NCBI GenBank assembly: GCA_037178855.1
Contig: JASJZC010000005.1
Span: 4,030,001 to 4,094,000, forward strand
Direction: 5' to 3'
Source: Oscheius sp. JU75
Taxonomy: Eukaryota; Nematoda; Chromadorea; Rhabditida; Rhabditidae
DNA length: 64,000 bases
A model generated the notes under the pieces. It ran no database searches, was not told the DNA's origin, and was given only the letters and a program-made list of their open reading frames with translations. Shown in pieces: positions 11,423 through 22,191 of the stretch. Position 1 is the stretch's first letter. Each line of letters opens with the position of its first letter. The translations under genes and the position numbers were made by a program.

Positions 11423-14400
11423 TCATATCTCAGATTCGAGCATATGAACAGCAAACTTGACAACAATTCCTTCAGTGTTCGTTTTTCCAACCGATTGTTT
11501 TCGTAATGGCAGCGGTTTCAAAATTGGACCACGGTGTCTAGCAGATTCTGCTAGAAGCTCTTTCACAGAGATCGAGGTCTGCTCTTAACATTAGTTTTGC
11601 AGTCAGTTTAAAGTTTCCCTACCGAGCACTGGCATATCTGGTCGAAAGAGCTTCTTCTGGTACAAAGCCACAGTGAAATGAGCATCTGTGGAGAAGAGTG
11701 GAAACTGAGCATGTATTCGCAAATCTCCTTTCGTGGCATCTATTTCAAAGTGCTCACTAACATTTCCAACAGTCGCTGTGATAAGATGTGGAGGAGATCC
11801 AACAGTTTTTTGAGTCACATTGGGTAAGCTCATCAACTCTATCATTAGTCGTCCAATAGGTTTGGCTGTGCTCCGTTTCTTCTGAATATGATGTGTACAG
11901 CTCTAGTTTATCTCACTTCTTCCTTCTCCGCTATCGTAATTATGCTATTGTCAATGGCTTGTTGCAGCTGTGTTGTCCATAGTTTAGCTGCGTTACGACT
12001 GACCGCCCTCAATTGAACAACCATGTTTTCGCCTAAAACCAATGAGATTCTTACTAGGCTTGCTTACCATAAACAAGATTGAAGTGAGTATCTTGCTCCT
12101 TATTCTGTTCGAGACGTAGCATATTCACGAGAAAGGGCTGTTTGTAAAGGGACAGATAATTTTCAACAGTTTTTGAGATTCGAAACGACTCAGGCTCCGA
12201 GATTTGCTCGTCTGGAGTAGCCAACAGAAGGAAGTCGTTAAATAGAATACCGACAAGTAGCCTGTTACTTCTCGCCTTGTAAAGAACAGCGGAATGGAGA
12301 AATTGACGATTCCCCTGAATGTTTTACTATTTGGTTCAATTGACTAATGAGTACGAGAAGTCGAGTTGGAGAGGAGAATTCGATCTGCTGACCAGGACAT
12401 TTGACATGTTGTTGAGCCCAGTACAGCAAAGCGAGAGTGTCGATCTCGCTCACGGCTCTGTTTACTTCAGCGACCAACGCGCGGAGAAGTTGGAGAGCTG
12501 ATTCGAGATCCTGGAAGGAATTGTAGCTGGATTCAGAATTCCTACCGTATGTTCTTCTGTGCCCTGCACACATTCTTTGAGCATCTTCTCCAGAATAAGC
12601 GGGTATCGTGTAACTCTTCCCAAAGGCACCATGAGGAAATAGCCGAGACTCATTCCTCTCGCATGAGGACTAGCACAACATTGAGAATACATGGCTCTAG
12701 CTTCGGGAGAAGTCAGTAACTGAGGGATAGTATCCACAGCCGTCTGCTGATTCTTAACTTATTCGTTTAGAGAAGAAGGACGAGAGCAACACTTTACAGA
12801 ATGTGACAAACGCGGAGAGGGCATCGATTTCGACAAGGAAGGTTTTTGCTGGAGAGTCGCCTCGTTTCAAATGAGCAAGGACTCTTTTTGACACGTCGAT
12901 CAGTTGATCCCAATTGAGAAAGACAGCGTCCAGAAGTGATCTGTTGACTATAGGTAGAAACGACTGGTAGAATAGTTTCTTCGCTAATAGAATGTCCGAA
13001 CAGTAGCGTTCCTCCGTCGACAGTAGTTCCTGAAGAAGAGAACATGCAAAACGAGGAAAAAGCTTTATTCTCCTCTACATGCAAAAAGGGAATAAAAGGA
13101 AAAGCACTGAGCATGCAGGTTAGGGTCGTCGTGTCTTTACCTCAGCCAACTGGTCGTACTTTTTCGACGTTGTCACTACCGGAGGCAGGTCGTAAAGGGC
13201 TGACTATATCTTGATTAGAAGCACAAGCTGCTACAAAACAACCTGATATTGCTCTGCAGTTGGAGGCAGATCATATAGCTGGGAAGACGCTGGTCGAATC
13301 TGTGGTTCCAAAGGAGGCAGTTCGTAGAGAGACGACAGAGAAGGAGGAGGCTCATATCGGATAGGAGTCGAGCTGAATTGTCACTACACAACACTTCATA
13401 ACAGAGGAGAAGCTAGAGGACATGCAAGGTCAAGCATGCGAGAGAAAAAACTTGAAGACTCTAACATCTATTTATTTCTATCTGCTTGTATACAACCTTT
13501 GAATGAGCTACAAAGGGAGCAAGTGAATTTTTTGACAAGTTTTCTGGAAATTACGCTGTGGGATGAGTGTAAGGAGGGAAGCGAAGGGTGGTGCGTGAGA
13601 GGGAGGAAACAGAGGACATGGGACTCTTTTCACCTTGATTGAACGTAGCTCGATGGAAAGAGGCCTTTGACAGTGGGCTTTGACGGATGATGTCCGGTCC
13701 ACCATTCGTCGTCGGCCTTGTTATCTACTATGATGACATCGCCTGCTTTGAATGTCAGTTCATCTGCTTGATTGGCAGTATAGTCGAAGAGGGCAGTGGC
13801 AGAGACGTCGCCGGGAGAGGTCACTACACTTTCCTAAATGTATTTTTAAAAGAAAAATCGGACAAGTGAACTACCTCTGTGGCCACCACATAGTCTCCTG
13901 GAAACCAGCCAGAAGACTTCTTTCCGTCTCGAACAATCTCGCCCTCCCACCAACCAGCATCGCTCTTTTCTCGGACTGCTACTTCGTCTCCTATCTTCAA
14001 CGACAGCTGATTAGCAGCCGATCCATCAAAGTCAGCCACGGCACGAACTTTACAGAGAACTGTCAGAGGAGCAGAATCCGTGACCGAGGCTGGCTCCTCG
14101 TACTGTTTCACGTAATTGGCCGGGAAAATGCCTTCCTTTCCATTAGCAGCTCGACCTCTCCACCAGGCATCATTCTTCTCAAGTACAATAATCTTGTCTC
14201 CAACTGACAACGACAGATCGGTGCTTTCTGCGGCTTCGAACTCGAATATGGCGACGTATATAGATCCAGAACTAGTATGTGACAGTACAGACTGCTGAGA
14301 GACGGAAGGAGGCATCTGACTGCCAGAAGAAGTTTGGTGAGTAAGGGAACCGCGGTTGGACATCACAGTTGTTGGGGTAGTCGGAGTGGACTTGTCTACA

Positions 14401-17142
14401 GATTGAGTCACAGAAGCAGGCTTCGAACTCGACTGAACTTTGACATAACTTTTCGGGAACCAGCCCAAAGATCCGTCAGACTTTCGTCCTTTCCATTTCA
14501 TGTCCTGCTGCTGGATGACCTCTATGATGTCACCTTTGGCAAAGGACAAATCCTCGTCGTTTCGTGCTTTCCATGGAAATTGGGCCACGCAGGAACATAT
14601 GATTGTAGGAGCGGATGTTGAGCAGGCTTCTGTACCTGATTTTTTTTTTGTTTGAAAATAGAATAATACCTTCAACTGCAGCATTGAATTTGGCTACAGA
14701 CTCTTCGGGAATCCGGTCAAGTGAGGGCGATGGAGTGACGTTAGGAGGCATATTTTGAATCGGTTGTGTTGGATGAGATGCCACTGTGGCAATGGGTTCG
14801 GCAAAAGCTTCTGGGAACCATCCAATCTAATAGAATCTTGAAGTTTATCAACAGAAAACCAAACCTTGTCTCGAATCTGCCCAGCCCTCCAGCCAACTTC
14901 AGCCACATGTCCTTCGAAGACGAGAATCATGTCTCCCGGTTGGAAAGACAATTCATCATCACTTCGAGCCACAAACTCGAACACGGCTCTGTACTTTGTT
15001 GTTCCAGAAGCCGAAGATGTCGGAAGAGCATTTCCAGAAGTACCATCTTAGCTGAATTTACAGTCAGTCCCAACAGTTCTTACTAGTCTTATGCTCGATG
15101 TGTGGAGCGAAGGGCTCGTGAGCCACAGCTGCTTGAGCCTCTCTCGCCTGTCTTTCTTGTTCCTCTGCGATTCGAGAAGCAAGAGCCGCATCGACTTCGG
15201 CCAATTTGGCTCTAGCCTGGATCTGATGCTGAGCTAGAAGAGTCACAACGCGACGATATTCATCACGAGCACCATTCAACTCCTGACTCTTCTGTTCTGC
15301 TTCCGTCTTCTTCTGAATGTAGGATTAAAATAGGCTAATGCTGTCTACAAACTTTTCGAGTGACCTCTTTCTGAGCGGCTGCTTTCTGTCGAAGCTGCTC
15401 CAACTGACTGCGCATAGCCTCCACAGCTACACGGGCTTGGTCACGTCGTTTCTCATTGGTTTCAATTTCAGTCTAAACCAAACTTGTATGAATGTAAGGT
15501 ATACAACAAACCTTTCTGGCGGAAATATCTTTGTTGGCACTTTGCAACTGCAACAGTTGATGAGCAATCTCTTGAGCCTGGACACTAAGTTGTTGGTTGG
15601 CCGACTGTAACTCTCCGATTTTCTTCATCTTTTCGTCTCTCTGTCCCCTCATTCCGTCAATCTCATTTGTAATCTCTTTGATTCGATCCCGAGACTTGGC
15701 TATTTCTCCGTCCGTGTCGTTCTCTTTCTCGTTCAGAGCCTGTAACTGGAATCCGAGAGTTTTTTGTCTCTGTTGTCTCTGAGCAGTCTTCTCAGCCTCC
15801 TGTTGCTTGTGCACTTGGAGATCCTTCAGACGTTGCTTCTCCATCTCGACCATTCTTTGTCTCTCGTTCTCCAATCGAATAGCCTCTCTTTCGAGTTCCC
15901 TCTTCCGTTCTTCTTCCAGTCGAGCCTCTTCCAACATTCTAATCCGTTCTATCTCGACTTGTCTCTCAGCTTCCCGTCGTCTCTCCTTCTCCAAACGCTC
16001 TCTTTCTAGTTCTTCAGCTATCTCTCTCTGCCTCCTTTCCTCTTCAGCTCGTCTCCTATTCTCCTCTTCCATCAATATCTGGCGCCGTCTCTCGAGCTCT
16101 GCTTGTCCCTTAGCAAAGTTATCCATTCTCTTGTCTTCGAAAGTTTTTGGAGTGGCAAACTTCTGGGCTGGAGGAGCACCAGGCTCAAGTTGAGGGCTGT
16201 TGTTTGCGGAACGTGAAAGTCCACACATTTGTATTAGTTCTGGTGGAGTGGTATCGGGAAGAGTATAGCCAGCCTGAACCGAACCACGGAATTCTACAAT
16301 ACTTTTTTTCTAAAGTTACCTTCTGCATGTCGATCAGATACATAGCAATATAGAACTCATCCACACTGAGACGACCATCCTTATTGACGTCGGAGAGCCC
16401 CCAGATGTGAGCCAGAAGAGGAGTCGGAAGACCGGATTGGCCGAGGGCACTTCGACCTACTTGGCCCGAAAGAAAACCGACTCGTTGCTTGTCGAAATGG
16501 TTGAATTGCTGACTGTATCGCAGCTTTGAGTTGTGAGGAATAGTCCAGTTCGCTAGTTGTTTGCCGGGAGTATAGGGAGTTCCACTAGAAGGACCTTTAA
16601 CGAGATTGATAGTGTCCTTGAAATAGTTACCGGAGATCGACATTGAGCGAGCAGAGGAAGAGCCGTTATTGTAAGATGAGAAAGCGGGCTGAGTTGGCGG
16701 GGATCCGAAATTGAGCCCAACGTTTGAAGTCGTCATCGGAGCTACAGAACTCATCATTGGCTGAGAATAAGCCGGCTGGATCTGAGCCTTGGTATTCTTT
16801 GTAATTTTATGATCAAACTTGTAGCATAGATGGGGGTAATGAGGGCGGTAATGCAGCACCGGCCATGCAATTTCTAACTAATTTTATGGCGATGGAATAC
16901 TCCCAGTCCGTCAACATTCCGTCCTTGTCCAGATCAGCAAGGTTCCAGACCTGTGACGATTCAGTTCATAGAGTTGCACTGGAGCATACCTGAGCCAGAA
17001 GTTGAGGTGGCAGATTGCTCTTCATCAGAATCCCTCTAGCTGTATTTCCGTCGATTCTTCCCATCTGAGGGCTCAGAGCGGCGAACTGGATCATGTTGGC
17101 CTGGTGTTCAGCAGGGGAAATTTCCCAACTAATGGCGTTCAT
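11423..17142 (-). CDS. ITSN: Intersectin, long form (EH-EH-coiled coil-SH3 x5-DH-PH-C2)
   Basis: Endocytic scaffold and Cdc42-type exchange factor. From the ATG at 17142: EH1 (about 17140-16880, PQLLAQVWNLADLDKDGMLT); EH2 (about 16550-16320, HIWGLSDVNKDGRLSVDEFY), which keeps its calcium-loop acidic residues; a long Glu/Arg coiled coil (16150-15480); then five SH3 domains between about 14990 and 13640, each with ALYDY-type and WW/WFP-type motifs (GWFPEAF, GWFPKSYV, GIFPANYV, GWFPGDYV, GLFPSSYV). A linker with repeated YDLPP/YELPP motifs follows, then DH (13020-12570, MVPLGRVTRYPLILEKML), PH, and a C2 domain ending KFAVHMLESEI with the stop at 11423. Such a complete long isoform is typical of animals. 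One intron in the linker (13373-13633) is 261 nt, far longer than its neighbours. A strong minus-strand donor at 17339 suggests an upstream 5' UTR exon. Confidence 0.95.
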
Positions 17143-17671
17143 TCTGCAAGAGTTTATGGAAGGGGAGAGAGGGACTTGTAATCCAATACGACGGGATGAC
17201 TCATCTACCGAATAAACATCGAATTAAACCTGCAGAGTGCTATGATAAAAGCTTTCGAAATGAAACTACTTTATAACAATACTCTACTGACTGCTAATTG
17301 GAACAAGCTTTTGGAAATTGTCTCCGTACGACTTACCTTTGCGACGGATGTGTGAGACGGACTCCTTACAGAACCATCCAAAGCCTGAAAATGCTAAAAC
17401 TTATTTTTCCGAGATGAAAGGTAAGACAGAGAGTGGATTCAATAATGGAAAAGCGAGCATTCTAGAGACCAATCTGAAGAACGCATCGATCGGGGCGCAC
17501 TCTGCGCAACCGCTGTCCAACCTCAATAAGGCCAACTGCGAAAGCTTCCGTGAGGGAATTACGTGGGAGTTCGGTATCGTTCTGTTGGTAACAGTTCAGA
17601 ATTCACATTGGAAGACACATTAAAAATTTATTAATAACCCGTTGATTGCACTCGCAATAAATGTATAAGAG
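17143..17671. other. Intergenic stretch between SOSS-B and intersectin
   Basis: This 529-bp gap lies between two minus-strand genes and should hold the intersectin promoter and 5' UTR and the SOSS-B 3' end. A consensus minus-strand splice donor (AAAG|GTAAGT) occurs at about 17339. A plus-strand open frame overlaps it and is listed separately. Confidence 0.4.
17348..17623 (+). CDS. Hypothetical 91-residue open frame, plus strand
   Basis: An uninterrupted frame from ATG at 17348 to the stop at 17621-17623 encodes a hydrophilic, Asn/Ser/Lys-rich product beginning MCETDSLQNHPKPENAK. I recognise no domain. It lies opposite the putative 5' UTR of intersectin and between two minus-strand genes. No clear promoter, conserved motif or splice partner supports it, so it may be chance. 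Its low-complexity polar composition resembles a disordered small protein, which is the only reason I list it. Confidence 0.2.
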   Translation: MCETDSLQNHPKPENAKTYFSEMKGKTESGFNNGKASILETNLKNASIGAHSAQPLSNLNKANCESFREGITWEFGIVLLVTVQNSHWKTH

Positions 17672-18396
17672 TTAAACTGATCGTGTTCTCGGATCCTGGA
17701 CCCCTCGTTTCGGTGATGGCCCAGACTGCGGAGGGAAACCTGGTCTTTTGGTGGCTCCAAAGCCTCCACGCCCTGCTCGTCTTGGATCTGTGACTCCTGT
17801 TGTTAACTAAAATAGCCATAATAAATAAAAAAAAAAAAGAACTAGCAAACCTCTCCTTCTTCCGGGGGTGCTCCTTTTTTCTGCCTTTCGAGAGCGGCGT
17901 ATTCTGTCTTGTACTCACTCATATTCGGTGCCTCCACATAGTTCATACAAAACTCTCCTATTCTTTGAAGTTCTGACGATCGGTTGGCTTGAAGATGTAG
18001 TGACCCCTGCAAAAGAGTTTTTGCCCAGCTCTCAGCGATCACTCACTCTATGAATCTGCAAGAACCCATTCCGTAAGCGTAGAATATCTCCAGGCTGAAA
18101 GATTTTTTTTATAGGTTTTGGTTTCTTTTATGTACCTGGAAAACCTCGATCGCATCTGGATGGCGAATTGTAAGATTCACTGAACCGCTTGGATCTCCGA
18201 CTTTCAAAGTTTGCAGTAGATCACCATTGGTGAGTCTGAAGGCGCAATCTGAACGATTGAACTGTGAAAATGAAATCTATGAACAACTTGTCTCGATAAC
18301 AATCATCCGAACATTTAAGCCTCGATCGTGAGTCATGGGATTCAATTGTCCAAGAGCCAGATATTCTTCCCGATGACCGTGATTCGACCCGTGCAT
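17672..18396 (-). CDS. NABP2: SOSS complex subunit B (single-stranded DNA binding, OB fold)
   Basis: SOSS-B/hSSB proteins bind single-stranded DNA in the SOSS complex with the integrator subunit INTS3 and act in double-strand break repair. The ATG at 18396 starts MHGSNHGHREEYLALGQLNP, and the next exon boundary is bridged by a 39-nt intron to LTNGDLLQTLKVGDPSG. The OB core then reads SVNLTIRHPDAIEVFQPGDI, LRLRNGFLQIHRGSLHLQ and LQRIGEFCMNYVEAPNMSEY, matching the family through to the conserved IGEFCM..Y.E.PN.SE segment. The basic, Gly/Pro-rich tail (RAGRGGFGATKRPGFPP) is the variable region. The protein is a little shorter than the human paralogs. I cannot say which vertebrate paralog (NABP1 or NABP2) it corresponds to, as invertebrates usually have one. 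Confidence 0.9.
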
Positions 18397-18647
18397 ATTG
18401 CGCAGTGAAGAGATCAGAATGAGGACAACCAGTCATTTGCTGCGGGTTATCTGAAGAAATCGATAGATGCGCGTTGAGACCCGAATCAAAGCTAAGCAGC
18501 CGAGAAGACAAAACCAAGAGAGGGGGGAAGATGAAAACCGAAGACTGTCGACTGACCGCATTCGAACAGTAAAAGACACTATTGGATTTACTTACTAACA
18601 CAAACAAAACAACGGATGGAACGAGTCTATGATGGAACGAGTCGAGC

Positions 18648-19178
18648 TTATGCTGTAATTTGTCCAGGATGGGCGTCTGGTCGATTCTTGCGCACTAGGA
18701 ACCTGAAAAGTTGTATGGAGCAAGTTTTCAGACCGCCAGGCTCCAGCAAAAGATGTAACTGAAGAACTTACTTCATTTTTCGTGACATATCCTCGTTGAA
18801 AATAGCAGTCGAAGCTTCAATTGATAGAGCCTTTCTCTGCATGTAGGGCTTCTGATAAAACTGTGTACGTCGAACGATTTTCAACAAGCCTTCGGACTCC
18901 ATCATTCTAGAAAAATGTTGGTACAAACGATGGGAAGCAAAGAGCAAACCTGTTTAAAAGATGAAAAGCAGAGTCGACGTCGTTATCTTTCACCATCACT
19001 GTTCGTGTTGCGAAACGAGGATGGGCATTCCAAATACCTAAAACGCTATTAGTTCAGCCCAAGGACGTTTCAAACTGTTTCGAGCTAACTCTCTATCAAA
19101 CACCAACTCAAGCGACTCACCTTGGAAAAGTTTCACGGCGAATGGCTGTGCCAGCGTTCCTCTCCATTTCCTGACCAT
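18648..19178 (-). CDS. MRPS21: Mitochondrial small ribosomal subunit protein bS21m
   Basis: A three-intron gene. The conserved core HPRFATRTVMVKDNDVDSAF..LLNR and MMESEGLLKIVRRTQFYQKP match bS21m, including the R-T-V-x-V-K-D start and the basic RRxxFYxKP region; it ends FLVRKNRPDAHPGQITA (stop 18648-18650). The start at 19178 (MVRKWRGTLAQPFAVKLFQG) gives an N-terminal extension compared with the vertebrate protein. The ATG is preceded eight bases upstream by TTATTTCAG, an acceptor-like site. It is divergent from FAM98 with about 206 bp between the start codons. SOSS-B lies about 250 bp downstream on the same strand. Confidence 0.93.
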
Positions 19179-19384
19179 GTCTGGATCTGAAATAACTGAC
19201 GTTAGAGGCTGAAACGAAAGGAAAACGCATCAGGAAGAAATGAAGACATTAGAATGGGACTGCGTTTGACTAAAAACCAGAATAATACGCAATTGCGGTA
19301 GAAACTTTTGTTTATTTTCTTCTTTCTTGATCTTTCCTTTGGTCTCTTTCTCTTCTATAATTTTTGTTCATCCAGCCTGTAAAA

Positions 19385-20798
19385 ATGGGAAAAAAAGAAT
19401 CACTAAACGAGTACATGGACGAAGAATTGCCTGTACTTCCGTTTTCGGCGTACAATCTCAAAGAGTAAGCGATTCCTTTGTGTTCCAGTAGTTTCCAGTA
19501 TTGCTGTACTGACGGGCCTCGATAACGCGGAAAAGACCATAAATAGTGAATTTGGAGTGGATTTCTGCAATATTATTGCCAAGTTGTGCTTTGAAATCGC
19601 CTCGCTCTATGGATTTTTGGGCGAACATGTAAACACCATTCAAGAGACATCTGAACTGCAAAGTTTCCTTTTCGATTTGAGTGCATTCCTCGGAGAGCTA
19701 GGTATGATTATTGTTTACAACTATGCTAGTTGTATTTAGAATGTCCTCATGAGTCAATCACATGTGGCCCACTCGAAGACAGATTCTTGAGCCGTACTCG
19801 ACGTTCTTTCCTTTTCAACTATCTTATCAGCGAGATCAGAACCGCTCGTCTATATGCGGCCCAGCAACTTCAAAACAATGAAAAAGTCGGACAAAACTAT
19901 TATAAATCATCTGAGCTCAGAACATCTATGCTTCATCCGTTCCGGTTGCTGTGTCATCTGCATTATATACTTTGAACGCTTCCCATGGTACTGGTAATCT
20001 CATTGGCGCAGTAGATGCATTGAAACACGAGGTACGTGCTCCTTATATCTTTCACGTGTTTTCTGCTTTAGACTGAAAAGGCTTTACAGTCGTTATCGAA
20101 TCCACCTAAGCCTCTCTTCCAACCACACTCTATGAAAGAAGACACATGGAAGGATATCGAAAAGGTAGCACGCAGTTTGGCCCAGGACTGTCGTTCCCGT
20201 CATCTTATACTTCTCAAGAGAATGGATGTTACTATCAATTCTTTCTTATGGTTTGTATTTTTTTTCTTCTAAAACATTTGATATTTCAAGGTCTGATCGT
20301 GTTAGAAAGCAAGAGAATAAAATTCGAAAGCTTTACATGGAACAACGTGAAAAGCTCGCTGAAGTCAGCGTTCCTGGAATACCAGACCTTGTTTCGGCTT
20401 CCGATCTCCTGCGTATTGAACCCGCTAGCAGCAGCAAAAGAAGGTTTGATGATCTTTGTCCAAATGTTCATTGAATTAAAGACTGCATACACGAAGCAAA
20501 GTTAAGCCGACCGCGTTAGAAGGCACTCCTACTGATCGCGGAGGAAGAACTGACGATCTACACGGATTCAAGAATGAATCTTTTTCAAAACAGTATCACA
20601 ACAGAGGAAACCGAGGGCGTGATAGACATCATCGAAACCAAGAACATGGAAATGGACAGAATGTCAGTCAGGAGCAAAAGGTTTTATTTATCCCTAAAGA
20701 AATACTAAAAATCTTAGGTTCGCGAGGAATATACTGGCAGAAATCGGGGAGGTCAGGGTGAGCATCGTGGTGGTGGAGGTAGAAACCGCCGTAACTGA
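19385..20798 (+). CDS. FAM98: FAM98 family protein (tRNA-splicing ligase complex component)
   Basis: FAM98 proteins are subunits of the metazoan tRNA-splicing ligase complex with RTCB and DDX1. The start is MGKKESLNEYMDEELPVLPF; a 34-nt intron leads to IAVLTGLDNA. Family segments: FLFDLSAFLGELECPHESIT, RSFLFNYLISEIRTARLYAA, KPPKPLFQPHSMKEDTWKDI, RHLILLKRMDVTINSFL followed after an intron by WSDRVRKQE, and LVSASDLLRIEPASSSKR. The C-terminus is a Gly/Arg-rich tail (RNRGGQGEHRGGGGRNRRN), the RGG-type region seen in the family, ending at the TGA 20796-20798. An AATAAA is at 20854-20859. It is the first gene of a five-gene plus-strand run. Confidence 0.93.
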
Positions 20799-21179
20799 AG
20801 AAATATGTTGTGTGGTGTTATGGGCTGATGTTTTCATCGTTGTTTGCGGGTTAAATAAATTGTTTCTAGTATTTTTTAAGTTGTCGCTCTATCATTTGTC
20901 TTTTCAAAAACTACTGATATGCGAACTATGACGTGCCGATTGCGAGATAGCCTCTTTATCTCCCGCGAGTACTAATACCCTGCCGTTCTTTCCTATTTGA
21001 GCGCTTTTTGACATCTCTAGCTCTGAAGAGCTATTGTTTGGCAATTCGTGGATCGGAAATCGATTATTACTCCAGTTTACAATGCTCCCATGTGAGAGAC
21101 CCGGCTCCCCCGTGTTTTGAGCCAAACCTTCTGAGCTTTGTTGCTTTTATCAAATTTTAAAGCTTTATTCTCTCAGGGA
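20799..21179. other. Gap between FAM98 and TMEM65
   Basis: The 381 bp start with the FAM98 3' UTR and its polyadenylation signal. The minus-strand open frame inside starts only at a TTG and has no recognisable domain, so I do not call it. Just before the TMEM65 ATG there is TTCTCTCAG, an acceptor-like site. Confidence 0.5.
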
Positions 21180-21973
21180 ATGAGGCCGCTGGTCCGGCTG
21201 ACCCAATTATCGAAGTATAGCGCGGCAGCTGCTCGTTGGCAGCCAAGGAGGACCTCGACGACAGGAGCAATCAAGCATCTGGATAAATTGATTATCGAGG
21301 GACCAGATGATGCTATGGAAGTAGGAAAATTTTTGTGAACTTTAAACAACGGTAGCTCAGATTGCTGCAAGACTGTCCCAGCCAGAACAAATCCTTCTCC
21401 GAAGAGCCCTTGACGATGTGGCGTTACAGCAAAAAACAGTAGGTTGTTTTACTTTTTTTTTGCTTACAGTTAACTTGTAGGTGTTTGTTGGAATTTCAAA
21501 AGAGCAAGCGAGGACTTTGTTCCTCGTAAACTGTCTTCCTTTCGTGGGATTCGGATTTCTTGACAACATGATCATGATCGTGGCCGGCGAATACATTGAC
21601 GAAGTACTCTTATTCAGATACTGATATTTTTCCATTTCAGCAACTGGGAACAATCCTTTGTCTTTCCACAATGGCCGCTGCTGCTCTTGGAAATCTTATT
21701 TCCGACTGTGCCGGAGTCGGGCTTGCTCACTATGTGGAGATTTTGGTCCACAAAGCTGGTATAAAGCACCCAGTACTGACACTCGAGCAGCTGGAAAGTC
21801 GCAAAGTACTTGTTCACAGTCAAACTTCAGCATATTCCATTGTTTAGGCACGTATTACCACAAACGCTGCCCGAGCAATTGGCCTGTCAATTGGCTGTTT
21901 GATAGGAATGTTTCCGCTCCTCTTCTACGACTCTTCAAAAGAGCAAAAGAAAACGAAAGAGACAAAGTCTTAG
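21180..21973 (+). CDS. TMEM65: TMEM65 family inner mitochondrial membrane protein
   Basis: TMEM65 is a mitochondrial inner membrane protein; human work links it to sodium/calcium exchange and to intercalated discs. The ATG at 21180 opens a basic, Ser/Ala-rich presequence (MRPLVRLTQLSKYSAAAARW), which fits mitochondrial import. After conserved ALDDVALQQK come the membrane region LFLVNCLPFVGFGFLDNMIM, the signature GTILCLSTMAAAALGNLISD and CAGVGLAHYVE, and a final hairpin RAIGLSIGCLIGMFPLLFYD. The stop is at 21971-21973. The family fold with Asp-rich loops is kept. Three small introns are used. The reading frame is closed and the length is comparable to that of orthologs. Confidence 0.9.
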
Positions 21974-22191
21974 GTCACATAAGTTTTAGAATGCTAGTTT
22001 TACCTTTTGTATATATTTGTTCTTGTTATATTCTGTGCTTTTCTAGTCACTTACCCGCCATCCATGTACTACCATTTACACAGCCATAAATGATTCACAT
22101 TTTTCCTATATTATTTCGGTGAACAGTTGCGGTGAATTCCTGTCGATTACCATGTTTATTTAAAACGATGTGTACTAGTTTTTAGAACCCC

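Noticed and set aside
15590-16200. Plus-strand Ser/Leu-rich open frames
   Set aside because: They are antisense shadows of the Glu/Arg coiled coil of intersectin.
18613-18646. Short tandem of about 16 nt (GATGGAACGAGTC twice) after the bS21m stop
   Set aside because: Only two imperfect copies in a 3' UTR; too short to call a repeat array.
20904-21125. Minus-strand open frame of about 70 codons between FAM98 and TMEM65
   Set aside because: It begins only at a TTG, shows no domain and lies in the FAM98 3' UTR and TMEM65 upstream region; likely chance.
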